64,000 nucleotides of DNA. Origin: Bradyrhizobium sp. URHD0069. GTDB taxonomy: Bacteria > Pseudomonadota > Alphaproteobacteria > Rhizobiales > Xanthobacteraceae. Below the pieces are notes generated by a model. That model was not told the DNA's origin. It searched no databases and saw nothing but the letters and a program-made list of their open reading frames with translations. How positions within the stretch are numbered: position 1 is the first letter of the stretch; the number at the start of each line of letters is the position of its first letter. Below are positions 8,113 through 16,736 of this stretch, one piece after another. The position numbers and the translations under genes were made by a program. The stretch lies in assembly GCF_000701345.1 (NCBI RefSeq), contig NZ_JNIJ01000038.1, positions 1 to 64,000 of the forward strand, in the 5' to 3' direction.

Positions 8113-8672
8113 TCAAGCAAGGCCGAATCGTACACCCGCACGCGCCAGTCCTCCGGCAAGGCCGATCGGCGTGCGGTCCGCGCGCCAGCATGCGGCGCCA
8201 GTCAGCGATCCGTCATCGTGGAACTGGATCGCATTCATGCCGGGTGTGGGCGCCTTCGAGCTGCGCCACACCCGCGCGCCAACGTTGCGCCCGCCTGGGA
8301 TCGATCGCGCGGCGGCGCTCGCTGGCATAGTCGTTCGAGGTCAGCCGCTCCACCGGCACGTTGATGAAATCCGGATTGCCGCTGGCCGCGGCGCGATCGG
8401 CAAAGGCGATCTTCAGCGCTTCGGCTGAAAAGATGAATAGTCTCAGCGGCGCCGAGGCCTTTTGCCGCGATGTCATAGCCCTGGATAATGTTCAGCATCT
8501 GCGCGATATGCACGCCGGACGCCGCGAGCGGCGGCGGACCGAGAATCTCCCAACCCCGATAGTCCGCGCGCACCGGAGCGCGCTCGACGGTCCTGTAAGA
8601 CGTAAGGTCTTCGCGGGTGATGAAGCCGTCATGCATCACGCGTGATCTTCCCGGCATTTGATCAGGCGTCAA
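8113..8672 (-). pseudogene. Gamma-glutamyltransferase-like pseudogene
   Basis: Three minus-strand pieces are clearly gamma-glutamyltransferase-like. The first has GGT context around GFITREDLTSYRTVERAPV and LAASGVHIAQMLNI. The second, in another frame, has SEALKIAFADRAAASG and NPDFINVPVERL. The C-terminal piece has PGMNAIQFHDDGSLTGAAC followed by GGLARAGVRF. One extra base near 8424 causes the first frame change. A deletion with its junction near 8240-8247 removes everything from the catalytic-threonine motif (after AQLEGAHT) to the last 40 residues. The N-terminal third is absent as well. The gene cannot encode an active Ntn hydrolase. Confidence 0.85.
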
Positions 8673-8734
8673 GGATAATCAATCAATAATGCGGGCCGAA
8701 AGGAATACAGAAGACTAGCCGCTGTTGGCTCGAA

Positions 8735-9640
8735 TCACTTCTGGCACTTCGGGCACCAGAATGTCGAACGTCCGTTCTGGGTGAAGCGTTTCACAATGCC
8801 GCCGCAGCCGGCGGTCTGGCATTTTTCGCCTTCGCGGTCGTAGACTTGAAACGAGTGCTGAAAATAGCCGAGTTCGCCCGTGGTCTGACGATGATCGCGC
8901 AGCGACGAGCCGCCGGCCTTGATGGCCTGATTGAGCACCGCGTGAATCGCCGTGACCAGCCGGCGGGCGTGATCGGTCGGTTCGCCCCCGGCAACGCCCT
9001 TGCGTTGTCCGGCTTTAGTGGCGAGCGTCGCGGCCAATCTTAGCGGCGACAGATGCGCGCGATACAGCGCCTCGCAGACATAGATGTTGCCGAGTCCGGC
9101 GACCACGCGCTGGTCGAGCAGCGCCGCCTTCAGGCTGGTCTTTCGATTGGCGCAGGAGCGCGCCAGCATGGCAGCATCGAACTCACTGCCGAGCGGCTCG
9201 GGGCCGAGGCCTCTCAGCAGAGGCTCCTCCTCCAACGCCTTGCGCGCAATGATCTTCATGTAGCCAAAACGGCGCGGATCGTTGAACACGACGGCCGCGC
9301 CTGACGACATGTGGAACACCACATGGTCATGCGCGCGATCCTCGCTGCGCGGATGGTGGAATTTGCCCGGCGTTTTCTTGTCCTCATGGTTGATGACGCG
9401 GAACGAGCCCGACATGCCCAGATGCATCAGGAGCACGTCGCCCGAGGCAAGATCGGCCAGCAAATATTTGGCGCGGCGGCCGAGACCGGTCACGGTCTGG
9501 CCGTCCAGCCGCGCCACGAAATCTTTCTGGAACGGAAACCGCAGGTCTTTGCGCCTGGCCTCGGCTTTCACAATCCTCGCACCCTCCATGACCGGCTGCA
9601 ATCCGCGGCGGACGGTTTCGACTTCGGGTAATTCGGGCAT
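8735..9640 (-). CDS. mutM: Formamidopyrimidine-DNA glycosylase
   Basis: This 301-residue base-excision repair enzyme removes 8-oxoguanine and cleaves the abasic site. The mature N-terminus PELPEVETVRRGL supplies catalytic Pro and Glu. The C-terminal zinc finger is intact (CQTAGC...CPKCQK). The ATG at 9640 is fixed by the obligatory MPELPE start, although the frame stays open 80 codons further. It is slightly long compared with the usual 270-295 residues because of a GEPTDHARR-containing insert. It diverges from ubiE with a 99-base shared promoter region, an arrangement frequent in this group. Confidence 0.97.
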   Translation of the reverse strand: MPELPEVETVRRGLQPVMEGARIVKAEARRKDLRFPFQKDFVARLDGQTVTGLGRRAKYLLADLASGDVLLMHLGMSGSFRVINHEDKKTPGKFHHPRSEDRAHDHVVFHMSSGAAVVFNDPRRFGYMKIIARKALEEEPLLRGLGPEPLGSEFDAAMLARSCANRKTSLKAALLDQRVVAGLGNIYVCEALYRAHLSPLRLAATLATKAGQRKGVAGGEPTDHARRLVTAIHAVLNQAIKAGGSSLRDHRQTTGELGYFQHSFQVYDREGEKCQTAGCGGIVKRFTQNGRSTFWCPKCQK

Positions 9641-9739
9641 GGATGGGGCGTTCACCTTGAGATGCTGACGTGATAGCGACATTGCGGCGGGCGCGCTATG
9701 GTCCGGCGTTGCTAGTTTGAGGGTGCAAAGAGCAAAGAC

Positions 9740-10501
9740 ATGGGTCAGCCGGACGAAACCACGCATTTCGGCTTCAGGGACGTCTCCCTGGGCGACAAGC
9801 AGACGCTGGTGAACGATGTATTCCACAGCGTGGCATCGCGTTACGACCTGATGAATGATCTGATGTCGGCGGGCCTGCATCGCGTCTGGAAGGACGTGAT
9901 GATCAACGCGCTCAACCCGCCGTGCGGCGATACGCCGTTCACGCTGCTCGACGTCGCCGGCGGCACCGGCGACATCGCATTCCGCGCCGCCGAGGCGGCC
10001 GGCGGCGGCTTTCGGGCGACCGTCTGCGACATCAATTCAGACATGCTAAGCGTCGGCCGCGCACGCGCCATCGCGCGGCATCTCGATGACCGCGTTTCGT
10101 TCGTCGAAGGCAACGCCGAAGCGCTGGCTTTCCCTGACCGCAATTTCGACGCCTACACCATCGCCTTTGGCATCCGCAACGTGCCGCGGATCGATCTGGC
10201 ACTCAACGAAGCGTATCGCGTGCTGAGACCCGGCGGCAGATTTCTATGCCTGGAATTTTCTACCGTCGACGTACCCGGGCTGGACCGCATCTACGATCTG
10301 TTTTCGTTCAAGGTTATTCCGCCGCTTGGCGGGGTGGTGACCGGCGACGCCGAATCCTATCGCTATCTCGTGGAATCGATTCGCAAATTTCCCAAGCCCT
10401 ACACATTCGCCGAGATGATACGGGCGGCCGGCTTTTCTCGCGTCAACTGGCAGAGCCTCTCGGGCGGCATCGTGGCGTTGCATTCGGGCTGGCGTTTGTG
10501 A
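9740..10501 (+). CDS. ubiE: Ubiquinone/menaquinone C-methyltransferase
   Basis: This 253-residue SAM-dependent methyltransferase adds the C-methyl group in ubiquinone synthesis. Motif I (LLDVAGGTGDIAFRAAE) is near residue 75. The family signatures (YTIAFGIRNV, LEFSTVDVPGLDRIYDLFSF, GDAESYRYLVESIRKFP) are all present. The stop overlaps the ubiB start (GTGA), so the two quinone-biosynthesis genes are translationally coupled. Confidence 0.97.
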   Translation: MGQPDETTHFGFRDVSLGDKQTLVNDVFHSVASRYDLMNDLMSAGLHRVWKDVMINALNPPCGDTPFTLLDVAGGTGDIAFRAAEAAGGGFRATVCDINSDMLSVGRARAIARHLDDRVSFVEGNAEALAFPDRNFDAYTIAFGIRNVPRIDLALNEAYRVLRPGGRFLCLEFSTVDVPGLDRIYDLFSFKVIPPLGGVVTGDAESYRYLVESIRKFPKPYTFAEMIRAAGFSRVNWQSLSGGIVALHSGWRL

Positions 10502-12066
10502 TTTCTGCAATTACCCACATCGCGCGCCTCGCCCGCGCCGGCTTCGTGTTCGCGCGTGAAGGTGTCTTCGGCGTCGTCGATCCGAGCCTGGTGCCGCCGC
10601 CCGGACAGCTTGCGCTGCGGCTTGCACGAATCATCGAGCGTCCCGGCACTAAGTCGGGTGCGCGCCTGTCGCGCGCCCTGACACGGCTTGGGCCAGCCTA
10701 TCTCAAGCTGGGGCAGTTTCTCGCCACGCGCCCCGATGTGGTCGGCGTCATCATGGCGCGCGACCTGGAAAGCCTGCAGGACCGGCTGCCGCCGTTTTCG
10801 CAAAGCGAAGCCGAAGCCGTCATCGCGCAGTCGCTGGAACGTCCACTGGCACAGGCGTTTGTGAGCTTCGGGCCGGCGGTCGCGGCGGCCTCGATCGCGC
10901 AGGTGCATCGCGGCGAGACCGAGCGTAACGGCGTGCGAACGCAAGTGGCGGTGAAGGTGCTGAGGCCCAATGTGGCCTCACGCTTCCGCCGCGACCTGTC
11001 CGATTTTTTCTTTGTCGCGCGCAATGCCGAAGCCTATTCCGCTGAAGCGCGGCGCCTGCGGCTGATCGAAGTCATCAATACGATGTCGCGCACGGTGGCG
11101 ATCGAGATGGACCTGCGGCTGGAGGCTGCCGCGCTATCCGAAATGGCGGAGAATACCCGCGACGATCCCGATTTTCGCGTGCCGGCCGTCGATTGGGACC
11201 GCACCACGCATAATGTGCTGACGATGGAATGGATCGACGGCATCGCGCTGAGCGATCATGCGCGTCTCGAGCAGTCGCAGGTCGATTTGCCGGAGCTAGG
11301 GCGAAAGGTGATTCAGAGTTTTCTGCGCCACGCGCTGCGCGACGGCTTCTTTCACGCCGACATGCATCCCGGCAATCTGTTCCTCGACCACGCCGGCCGC
11401 CTGGTCGCGGTTGATTTCGGCATTATGGGCCGGCTCGGCGCCAAGGAGCGGCGCTTCCTCGCTGAAATTCTCTTGGGTTTCATCACGCGTGACTATCGCC
11501 GCGTCGCCGAGGTGCACTTCGAGGCCGGCTATGTGCCCGGGCATCACTCGGTGGAGAATTTCGCGCAGGCTATCCGCGCCATCGGTGAGCCGATCCACAA
11601 CCGCACCGCCGAAGAAATTTCAATGGCGAAGCTGTTGACGCTGCTGCTCGAGGTCACCGGCCTGTTCGACATGCGGACGCGACCCGAGCTGATCCTGCTG
11701 CAAAAGACGATGGTGGTGGTCGAAGGCGTCGCACGCAGTTTCGATCCCAAGCTCGACATCTGGAAGATCGCTGAGCCGGTGGTGCGCGAATGGATCGAGC
11801 GCAATCTGGGACCGGTCGGACGCATGCAGGGTGCGATGTCCGGTGCCGGCGAGCTTGGCCGCGTGCTGTCCGGCCTTCCGGCAATCGCGGCGCGCTCGGT
11901 GGCGGTGCTGGAGCAGCTGGAAACCATGACGCGGGACGGCGTCAGGCTGTCGCCCGAGACGATCGCGGCAATGGGCCGGACCGAGGGCCGGAAGAGCCGT
12001 TGGCGCACCCTGGCACTCTGGGTCATCGCCGCGACGTTTATCGCGATTGTGGTCTCTATCCGGTAG
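10498..12066 (+). CDS. ubiB: UbiB-type atypical kinase/ATPase for ubiquinone biosynthesis
   Basis: This 522-residue ABC1/ADCK-family protein supports ubiquinone biosynthesis at the inner membrane. It contains the KxGQ motif region (LGPAYLKLGQFLATRPDVV), the alanine-rich loop (AAASIAQVHRGE), the VKVLRPN lysine, HADMHPGNLF and VDFGIMGRLG. A hydrophobic C-terminal tail (TLALWVIAATFIAIVV) anchors it. The GTG at 10498 overlaps the ubiE TGA; no better start exists in the frame before the conserved region. Confidence 0.95.
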   Translation: MISAITHIARLARAGFVFAREGVFGVVDPSLVPPPGQLALRLARIIERPGTKSGARLSRALTRLGPAYLKLGQFLATRPDVVGVIMARDLESLQDRLPPFSQSEAEAVIAQSLERPLAQAFVSFGPAVAAASIAQVHRGETERNGVRTQVAVKVLRPNVASRFRRDLSDFFFVARNAEAYSAEARRLRLIEVINTMSRTVAIEMDLRLEAAALSEMAENTRDDPDFRVPAVDWDRTTHNVLTMEWIDGIALSDHARLEQSQVDLPELGRKVIQSFLRHALRDGFFHADMHPGNLFLDHAGRLVAVDFGIMGRLGAKERRFLAEILLGFITRDYRRVAEVHFEAGYVPGHHSVENFAQAIRAIGEPIHNRTAEEISMAKLLTLLLEVTGLFDMRTRPELILLQKTMVVVEGVARSFDPKLDIWKIAEPVVREWIERNLGPVGRMQGAMSGAGELGRVLSGLPAIAARSVAVLEQLETMTRDGVRLSPETIAAMGRTEGRKSRWRTLALWVIAATFIAIVVSIR

Positions 12067-12072
12067 ACGTGA

Positions 12073-12108
12073 TTGCAATGATTGCACAATGTGCTAGCAT
12101 TGCTGGCA
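12073..12108 (+). promoter_or_regulatory. Operator-like repeats upstream of the RHH-CoaBC fusion
   Basis: The perfect palindrome TGCTAGCA (12092-12099) is followed nine bases later by the near-copy TGCTGGCA (12101-12108). It is preceded by ATTGCAATGATTGCA. FitA/VapB-type antitoxins bind palindromes of the TGCTAGCA kind upstream of their own genes. It lies 18 bases before the ATG of a gene whose N-terminus is such an antitoxin domain. Binding is inferred. Confidence 0.45.
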
Positions 12109-12125
12109 CGTCTGTCGGTGGAGCC

Positions 12126-13574
12126 ATGGCCAGTCTGACGATCCGAAAACTCGATGAGGGCATCAAGGCCTATCTGCGGCTGCGTTCGGCCAAAAACGGC
12201 CGCTCCGTGGAAGAGGAGGTCCGGGTGATCCTGCGGGAGATTTTACAGGGTCGCCCCTACTTCGATGCAGCACCCTCGCAAGCCGCTTTGCCGACTGCGG
12301 ACGTGCCGTCCCGCACGCCTGCGCGCGCCAGCGCGACTGATCAAGCCCGCGTCACCCTGATCATCGGCGGCGGCATCGCCGCCTATAAGGCGCTGGACCT
12401 GATCCGCCGGCTCAAGGAGCGGGGTATTCACGTCCGCTGCGTGCTGACCAAGGCCGCGCAGCAATTCGTCACGCCACTGGCCGCGAGCGCGCTGTCAAAC
12501 GAGCGCTGCTACACTGATCTGTTCGACGCCGAGAGCGAGTTCGATGCCGGCCATATCCGTCTGGCGCGCGACTGTGATCTGATCGTGGTCGCGCCGGCGA
12601 CCGCGGACCTTATGGCCAAGATGGCGCAGGGTCACGCCGACGATCTCGCCAGCGCCATTTTGCTCGCGGCCAACCGGCCGATCCTGCTGGCGCCGGCGAT
12701 GAACCCGTTAATGTGGAACAATGCCGCAACCCGCCGCAACGTCGCGCAGCTCGAACGCGACGGCGTGGCCATGATCGGACCCAATGCCGGCGAAATGGCC
12801 GAGGCCGGAGAGGCTGGCGTCGGCCGGATGGCGGAGCCCCTGGAAATAGCTGCCGCCGCCGAACGCTTCCTGCAGCCGCCGCAACCGCGACCGCTTGCCG
12901 GCAAGCGCGTCCTCATCACCGCCGGTCCCACGCATGAGCCGATCGATCCCGTGCGCTACATCGCCAACCGTTCCTCCGGCAAACAGGGCTTTGCCCTTGC
13001 CGCAGCCGCGCAAGCCGCCGGTGCGGATGTCACGTTGATCTCCGGGCCTGTCGAACTCGACGATCCCGCCGGCGTGACGGTCGAGCATGTGGAGTCCGCG
13101 CGCGCGATGCTGCACCAGGTGCAAGCAACCCTGCCGGTGGATATCGCGATTTTCGCCGCCGCCGTCGCCGATTGGCGCGTCGTCAATGAAGGGGAGCAGA
13201 AACTGAAAAAGACCTCAGCGGGCATGCCGCAGCTGCAACTGGTCGAAAATCCCGACATCCTGGCCACGATCTCAAAGTTGCAGGACAAGCGGCCGCCGCT
13301 CGTGATCGGATTCGCCGCGGAGACCGAAAACCTGATCGACAACGCCAAGGCCAAGCTTAAGCGCAAGGGTTGCGACTGGATCGTCGCCAACGACGTCTCG
13401 CCGGCCACCGGCATCATGGGCGGCGACCGCAACACGGTTCATCTGCTGACGCGCGCCGGCACAGAAATCAGCGTCGACTCCTGGCCGGCAATGACCAAGG
13501 AACAAGTCGCCGCCGCGCTGGTGGCGCGCGTCGCCACCGCTTTGACAACCGAAACAGTCGAGAAACCCTCATGA
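12126..13574 (+). CDS. coaBC: CoaBC with N-terminal ribbon-helix-helix (FitA-like) domain
   Basis: The 482-residue bifunctional enzyme makes 4'-phosphopantetheine for coenzyme A. Residues 1-42 (MASLTIRKLDEGIKAYLRLR, then SVEEEVRVILREIL) are a FitA/VapB-type RHH DNA-binding domain. The flavin-dependent decarboxylase follows from about 77 (IIGGGIAAYKALDL, active His in GHIRLARD, PAMNPLMW). The ligase lies in the C-terminal half (GPTHEPIDPVRYIANRSSG, AAAVADWR, KKTSAGMPQLQLVENPDIL). The substrate-clamp segment reads GEMAEAGEAGVGRM and lacks the cysteine found there in E. coli. ATG 12126 is the first start near an RBS-like GGTGGAG. The stop overlaps dut. Confidence 0.93.
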   Translation: MASLTIRKLDEGIKAYLRLRSAKNGRSVEEEVRVILREILQGRPYFDAAPSQAALPTADVPSRTPARASATDQARVTLIIGGGIAAYKALDLIRRLKERGIHVRCVLTKAAQQFVTPLAASALSNERCYTDLFDAESEFDAGHIRLARDCDLIVVAPATADLMAKMAQGHADDLASAILLAANRPILLAPAMNPLMWNNAATRRNVAQLERDGVAMIGPNAGEMAEAGEAGVGRMAEPLEIAAAAERFLQPPQPRPLAGKRVLITAGPTHEPIDPVRYIANRSSGKQGFALAAAAQAAGADVTLISGPVELDDPAGVTVEHVESARAMLHQVQATLPVDIAIFAAAVADWRVVNEGEQKLKKTSAGMPQLQLVENPDILATISKLQDKRPPLVIGFAAETENLIDNAKAKLKRKGCDWIVANDVSPATGIMGGDRNTVHLLTRAGTEISVDSWPAMTKEQVAAALVARVATALTTETVEKPS

Positions 13575-14029
13575 GCACAACCGTCAAGGCTGACATCCGG
13601 CAATTGCCGCACGGCCAAGGTCTCGCGTTGCCGGCCTATCAGAGCGCGCACGCCGCGGGGCTCGACCTGCTGGCTGCGGTTCCCGAGAATTCTCCTCTGA
13701 TGCTTTTGCCCGGACAGCGCGCGCTGGTGCCGACCGGACTGACGATGGCGCTGCCGGCAGGCTATGAGGCGCAGGTCCGTCCGCGCTCGGGGCTCGCATC
13801 GAAGCATGGCGTCACCGTCCTGAACGCGCCCGGCACGGTTGACGCGGATTATCGCGGCGAGATCGGCGTGCTCTTGATCAATCACGGTGACGCGCCGTTT
13901 TCGATCGGGCGCGGCGAGCGTATCGCGCAGATGGTGATTGCGCCTGTGGTCCAGGTGGAACTCGTTCCGGCAGCGGAGCTCTCCACGACCGATCGCGGCA
14001 GTGGCGGCTTCGGTTCGACCGGGCGCTAA
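13571..14029 (+). CDS. dut: Deoxyuridine triphosphatase
   Basis: This 152-residue homotrimeric dUTPase hydrolyses dUTP to dUMP and PPi. The five family motifs are visible: AGLDLLA, RPRSGLASKHG, LNAPGTVDADYRGEIGVLL, GERIAQMVI and the C-terminal RGSGGFGSTG arm. The ATG overlaps the coaBC TGA (ATGA), matching the common coaBC-dut pairing. Confidence 0.97.
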   Translation: MSTTVKADIRQLPHGQGLALPAYQSAHAAGLDLLAAVPENSPLMLLPGQRALVPTGLTMALPAGYEAQVRPRSGLASKHGVTVLNAPGTVDADYRGEIGVLLINHGDAPFSIGRGERIAQMVIAPVVQVELVPAAELSTTDRGSGGFGSTGR

Positions 14030-14219
14030 AGTCGAACAAAGAACGGATTCATTTTCGTCAAAATCGCGCGGATAAAGTCTAATACCGCATTTTTTTGCGC
14101 CGGGATTCGCGTTCACGGTCTGGACTCTTACCGGCCGAGTCCCGTTGGGGATATTGTCATTTGATTCGCGCCGGGCGGGAAAGACGCCGGGCGTAAAGTC
14201 GTGCGGTTTGGGGCAAACC

Positions 14220-16736
14220 ATGTCGGGCGTGAACGTGGCGATGCGTCGGACCCTGCTGTCGTGCACATCCTTGGCACGCAACGGCCTGATTGTCCTTGGC
14301 GGCACCCTGGCCTCGTTCGTCCCGGCCCGGGCCGACGATTTGCCGCTCCTGCAGGCGGTTTCGACGTTGTTCGATTTCAACCGTCAGGAAATCGCGGTGC
14401 TGACGACGGCGCTGGCTCCGCTCGGCTTTTCGGTGCTGGCGGCGATCCTCCTGATGCGCACCCGCGTTGGTGCGGCCAGAAACGAGGCGCGGCTGCGCGC
14501 CGACATCGGGGAGTTGCAGGCCCAGGCCGACCGTTTCCGCGCGCTCCTGTTCGCGGAGCCACAGATCCTGATATCGTGGCCGGCAGGCGACAATCGCCCC
14601 CAAATCAGCGGCGACACGGCGCTTCTGATGCCACAGGAGTTCCAGCAGCATCAGCCGCAGCGCATTCTCGCTTTCGGAACCTGGCTGCCGCCGGAGCCGG
14701 CGCTGCAGATGGATCATGCGGTCGACGCGTTGCGCGAGGCCGGCGAGGGCTTTCTACTCAATCTCACGACGTCGAATGGACGGGCGATCGAGGCCATGGG
14801 CCGCGCCATCGGCGGCCAAGCCATTGTGCGGATTCGCGAACTCTCTGGATTGCGCCGGGAACTCGCCGAAACCAACCTCCGGCACAAGGCGCTATTGGAA
14901 GAAACCGAGATGCTGCGCGGTTTCGCGGCCGCAGCCCCTTGGCCGATCTGGGCCAAGCGCGCCAAAGGCGGTCTCAGCTACGCCAACGCCGCCTATGCGC
15001 GGGCGACGGAAGCCGTAAGCACCGCGGATGCGATCGATCGCGACCTCGAACTGCTCGACAGCGGCGACCGCAGCGATATGGACCGGGCCTTGAATGGCCC
15101 GACCGCCTTCAATGCGCGGCTGCCGATCGTGGTCAGCGGCGAGCGGCGCATCCACGATGTGCACGCACTCAATGTCGCCGGCGGAAGCATGGGGATCGCC
15201 ATCGACGCCAGCGAAGCTACCGCCCTGCGCGCAGCGCTGGTGCGGATGGCAGAGGCGCATCGCCGTACGCTCGATCAATTGTCGTCCGGCGTCGCCGTAT
15301 TCGACGGTCAGCGGCGGCTGGCGTTCTATAACGATTCCTACCGCCGCCTGTGGGACCTCGATCGCGCCTTTCTCGACAGCAACCCCGACGACTCCAGCGT
15401 GCTGGATCGGCTGCGCGCCGCGCGCAAAGTTCCCGAGCAGCCGGATTTCCGCGCCTGGAAGGCGAAGCTGCACGAGGCCTATCGCGCGGTCGAACCCGAG
15501 AAGGATACCTGGTATTTGCCCGACGGCCGCGCGGTCAGCGTTGTCACCACGCCAAATCCGGAAGGCGGCGTCACTTATCTGTTCGACGATGTGACCGAAA
15601 GCCTCGAGCTCGCGCGGCGATTTGACGGCCTGATCCGCGTCCAGCGCGAGACGCTCGATAATCTCGCCGAAGCGGTTGCGGTGTTCGGCAGCAACGGCCG
15701 CGCGCAGCTGTTCAATCCGGCCTTCGCCAAAATGTGGAATCTATCGCCCGAGGCGCTGCGGGAGCAGCCGCATATCGAGACGGTGGAAGTCTGGTGCACG
15801 CCGCTGGTCGATGACGCGAAGATTTGGCGGGCCATCCGCGAAGCCATCACCGCGATCGAGAACCGGGTCGAGGTGCCGCTGAAGCTGGAGCGCAGGGATG
15901 GCAGCGTGCTGGACTGCATGACCATGCCGCTGCCCGACGGCGCCACCATGCTGACATTCCAGGACATCACGGATACCGAGAACGTCGAGCGCGCGCTGCG
16001 GGAGCGCAACGAGGCGCTGGAGACCGCCGACCAGATGAAGGTCGATTTCGTCCACCATGTGTCCTACGAATTGCGCTCGCCCTTGACCACCATCATCGGC
16101 TTCGCGCACTTCCTCAGCGACCCCGTCACCGGTCCGCTGACACCGAAGCAGGCCGAATATCTGGGCTACATCACCGCCTCGACCAACGCGCTGCTCGCGA
16201 TTATCAACAACATCCTCGATCTCGCCACCATCGACGCCGGCGCGATGTCGCTCAATCTCGGCTCCGTCGACATCCGCAAGACCATCGAGGCCGCGGCCGA
16301 AGGCATCCAGGACCGGCTCGCAACCGACCGCATCCAGCTCAGGGTTGACATCGATTCCAACATCGGAAGCTTCGTGGGCGACGAACGGCGGGTGGTCCAG
16401 GTGCTCTACAATTTGTTGGCAAACGCCGTTGGATTTTCGCCTCAGGATGCGATCATCGGTTTGAGCGCCAGGCGAACCGACCACATCGTCGTTTTCACCG
16501 TCACCGATTCCGGTCCGGGCATTCCGCCCGACGTCAAGGACAAGGTGTTCGATTGGTTCGAGAGCCATTCCCACGGTTCCCGGCATCGCGGCGCCGGCCT
16601 CGGCCTGTCGCTGGTGCGCTCCTTTGTCGAACTGCACGGAGGCAAGGTGCGCGTCGATTCGATCGTCGGCAACGGCACGACCGTGACATGCGACTTTCCG
16701 GTCGATCAGACCGCACATCGCAACGCCGCGGAATGA
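14220..16736 (+). CDS. divL: DivL-like cell-cycle kinase homologue with tyrosine at the phosphosite
   Basis: This 838-residue membrane protein has a signal-like N-terminus and a helix near residues 60-82. PAS-like regions follow (about 340-470 and 480-590), then a histidine-kinase-like core. The H-box reads FVHHVSYELRSPLTT, so Tyr616 occupies the normal His position, the hallmark of DivL. N-, G1-, F- and G2-boxes are present (NLLANAVGFSP, DSGPGIPPD, VFDWFES, GAGLGLSLV). In Caulobacter DivL controls CckA-CtrA signalling at the new cell pole. The ATG at 14220 is preferred to a TTG at 14145. It overlaps the tsaE-amgK start. Confidence 0.9.
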   Translation: MSGVNVAMRRTLLSCTSLARNGLIVLGGTLASFVPARADDLPLLQAVSTLFDFNRQEIAVLTTALAPLGFSVLAAILLMRTRVGAARNEARLRADIGELQAQADRFRALLFAEPQILISWPAGDNRPQISGDTALLMPQEFQQHQPQRILAFGTWLPPEPALQMDHAVDALREAGEGFLLNLTTSNGRAIEAMGRAIGGQAIVRIRELSGLRRELAETNLRHKALLEETEMLRGFAAAAPWPIWAKRAKGGLSYANAAYARATEAVSTADAIDRDLELLDSGDRSDMDRALNGPTAFNARLPIVVSGERRIHDVHALNVAGGSMGIAIDASEATALRAALVRMAEAHRRTLDQLSSGVAVFDGQRRLAFYNDSYRRLWDLDRAFLDSNPDDSSVLDRLRAARKVPEQPDFRAWKAKLHEAYRAVEPEKDTWYLPDGRAVSVVTTPNPEGGVTYLFDDVTESLELARRFDGLIRVQRETLDNLAEAVAVFGSNGRAQLFNPAFAKMWNLSPEALREQPHIETVEVWCTPLVDDAKIWRAIREAITAIENRVEVPLKLERRDGSVLDCMTMPLPDGATMLTFQDITDTENVERALRERNEALETADQMKVDFVHHVSYELRSPLTTIIGFAHFLSDPVTGPLTPKQAEYLGYITASTNALLAIINNILDLATIDAGAMSLNLGSVDIRKTIEAAAEGIQDRLATDRIQLRVDIDSNIGSFVGDERRVVQVLYNLLANAVGFSPQDAIIGLSARRTDHIVVFTVTDSGPGIPPDVKDKVFDWFESHSHGSRHRGAGLGLSLVRSFVELHGGKVRVDSIVGNGTTVTCDFPVDQTAHRNAAE

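Noticed and set aside
7938..8159. 73-codon minus-strand open frame between cyclase and GGT remnant
   Set aside because: It overlaps the GGT C-terminal remnant in another frame, has no recognisable family and no good ribosome site.
12061..12125. Upstream ATGs as the coaBC start
   Set aside because: The ATG at 12126 fits the RHH domain and ribosome site better; upstream ones would add operator-like repeat sequence to the protein.
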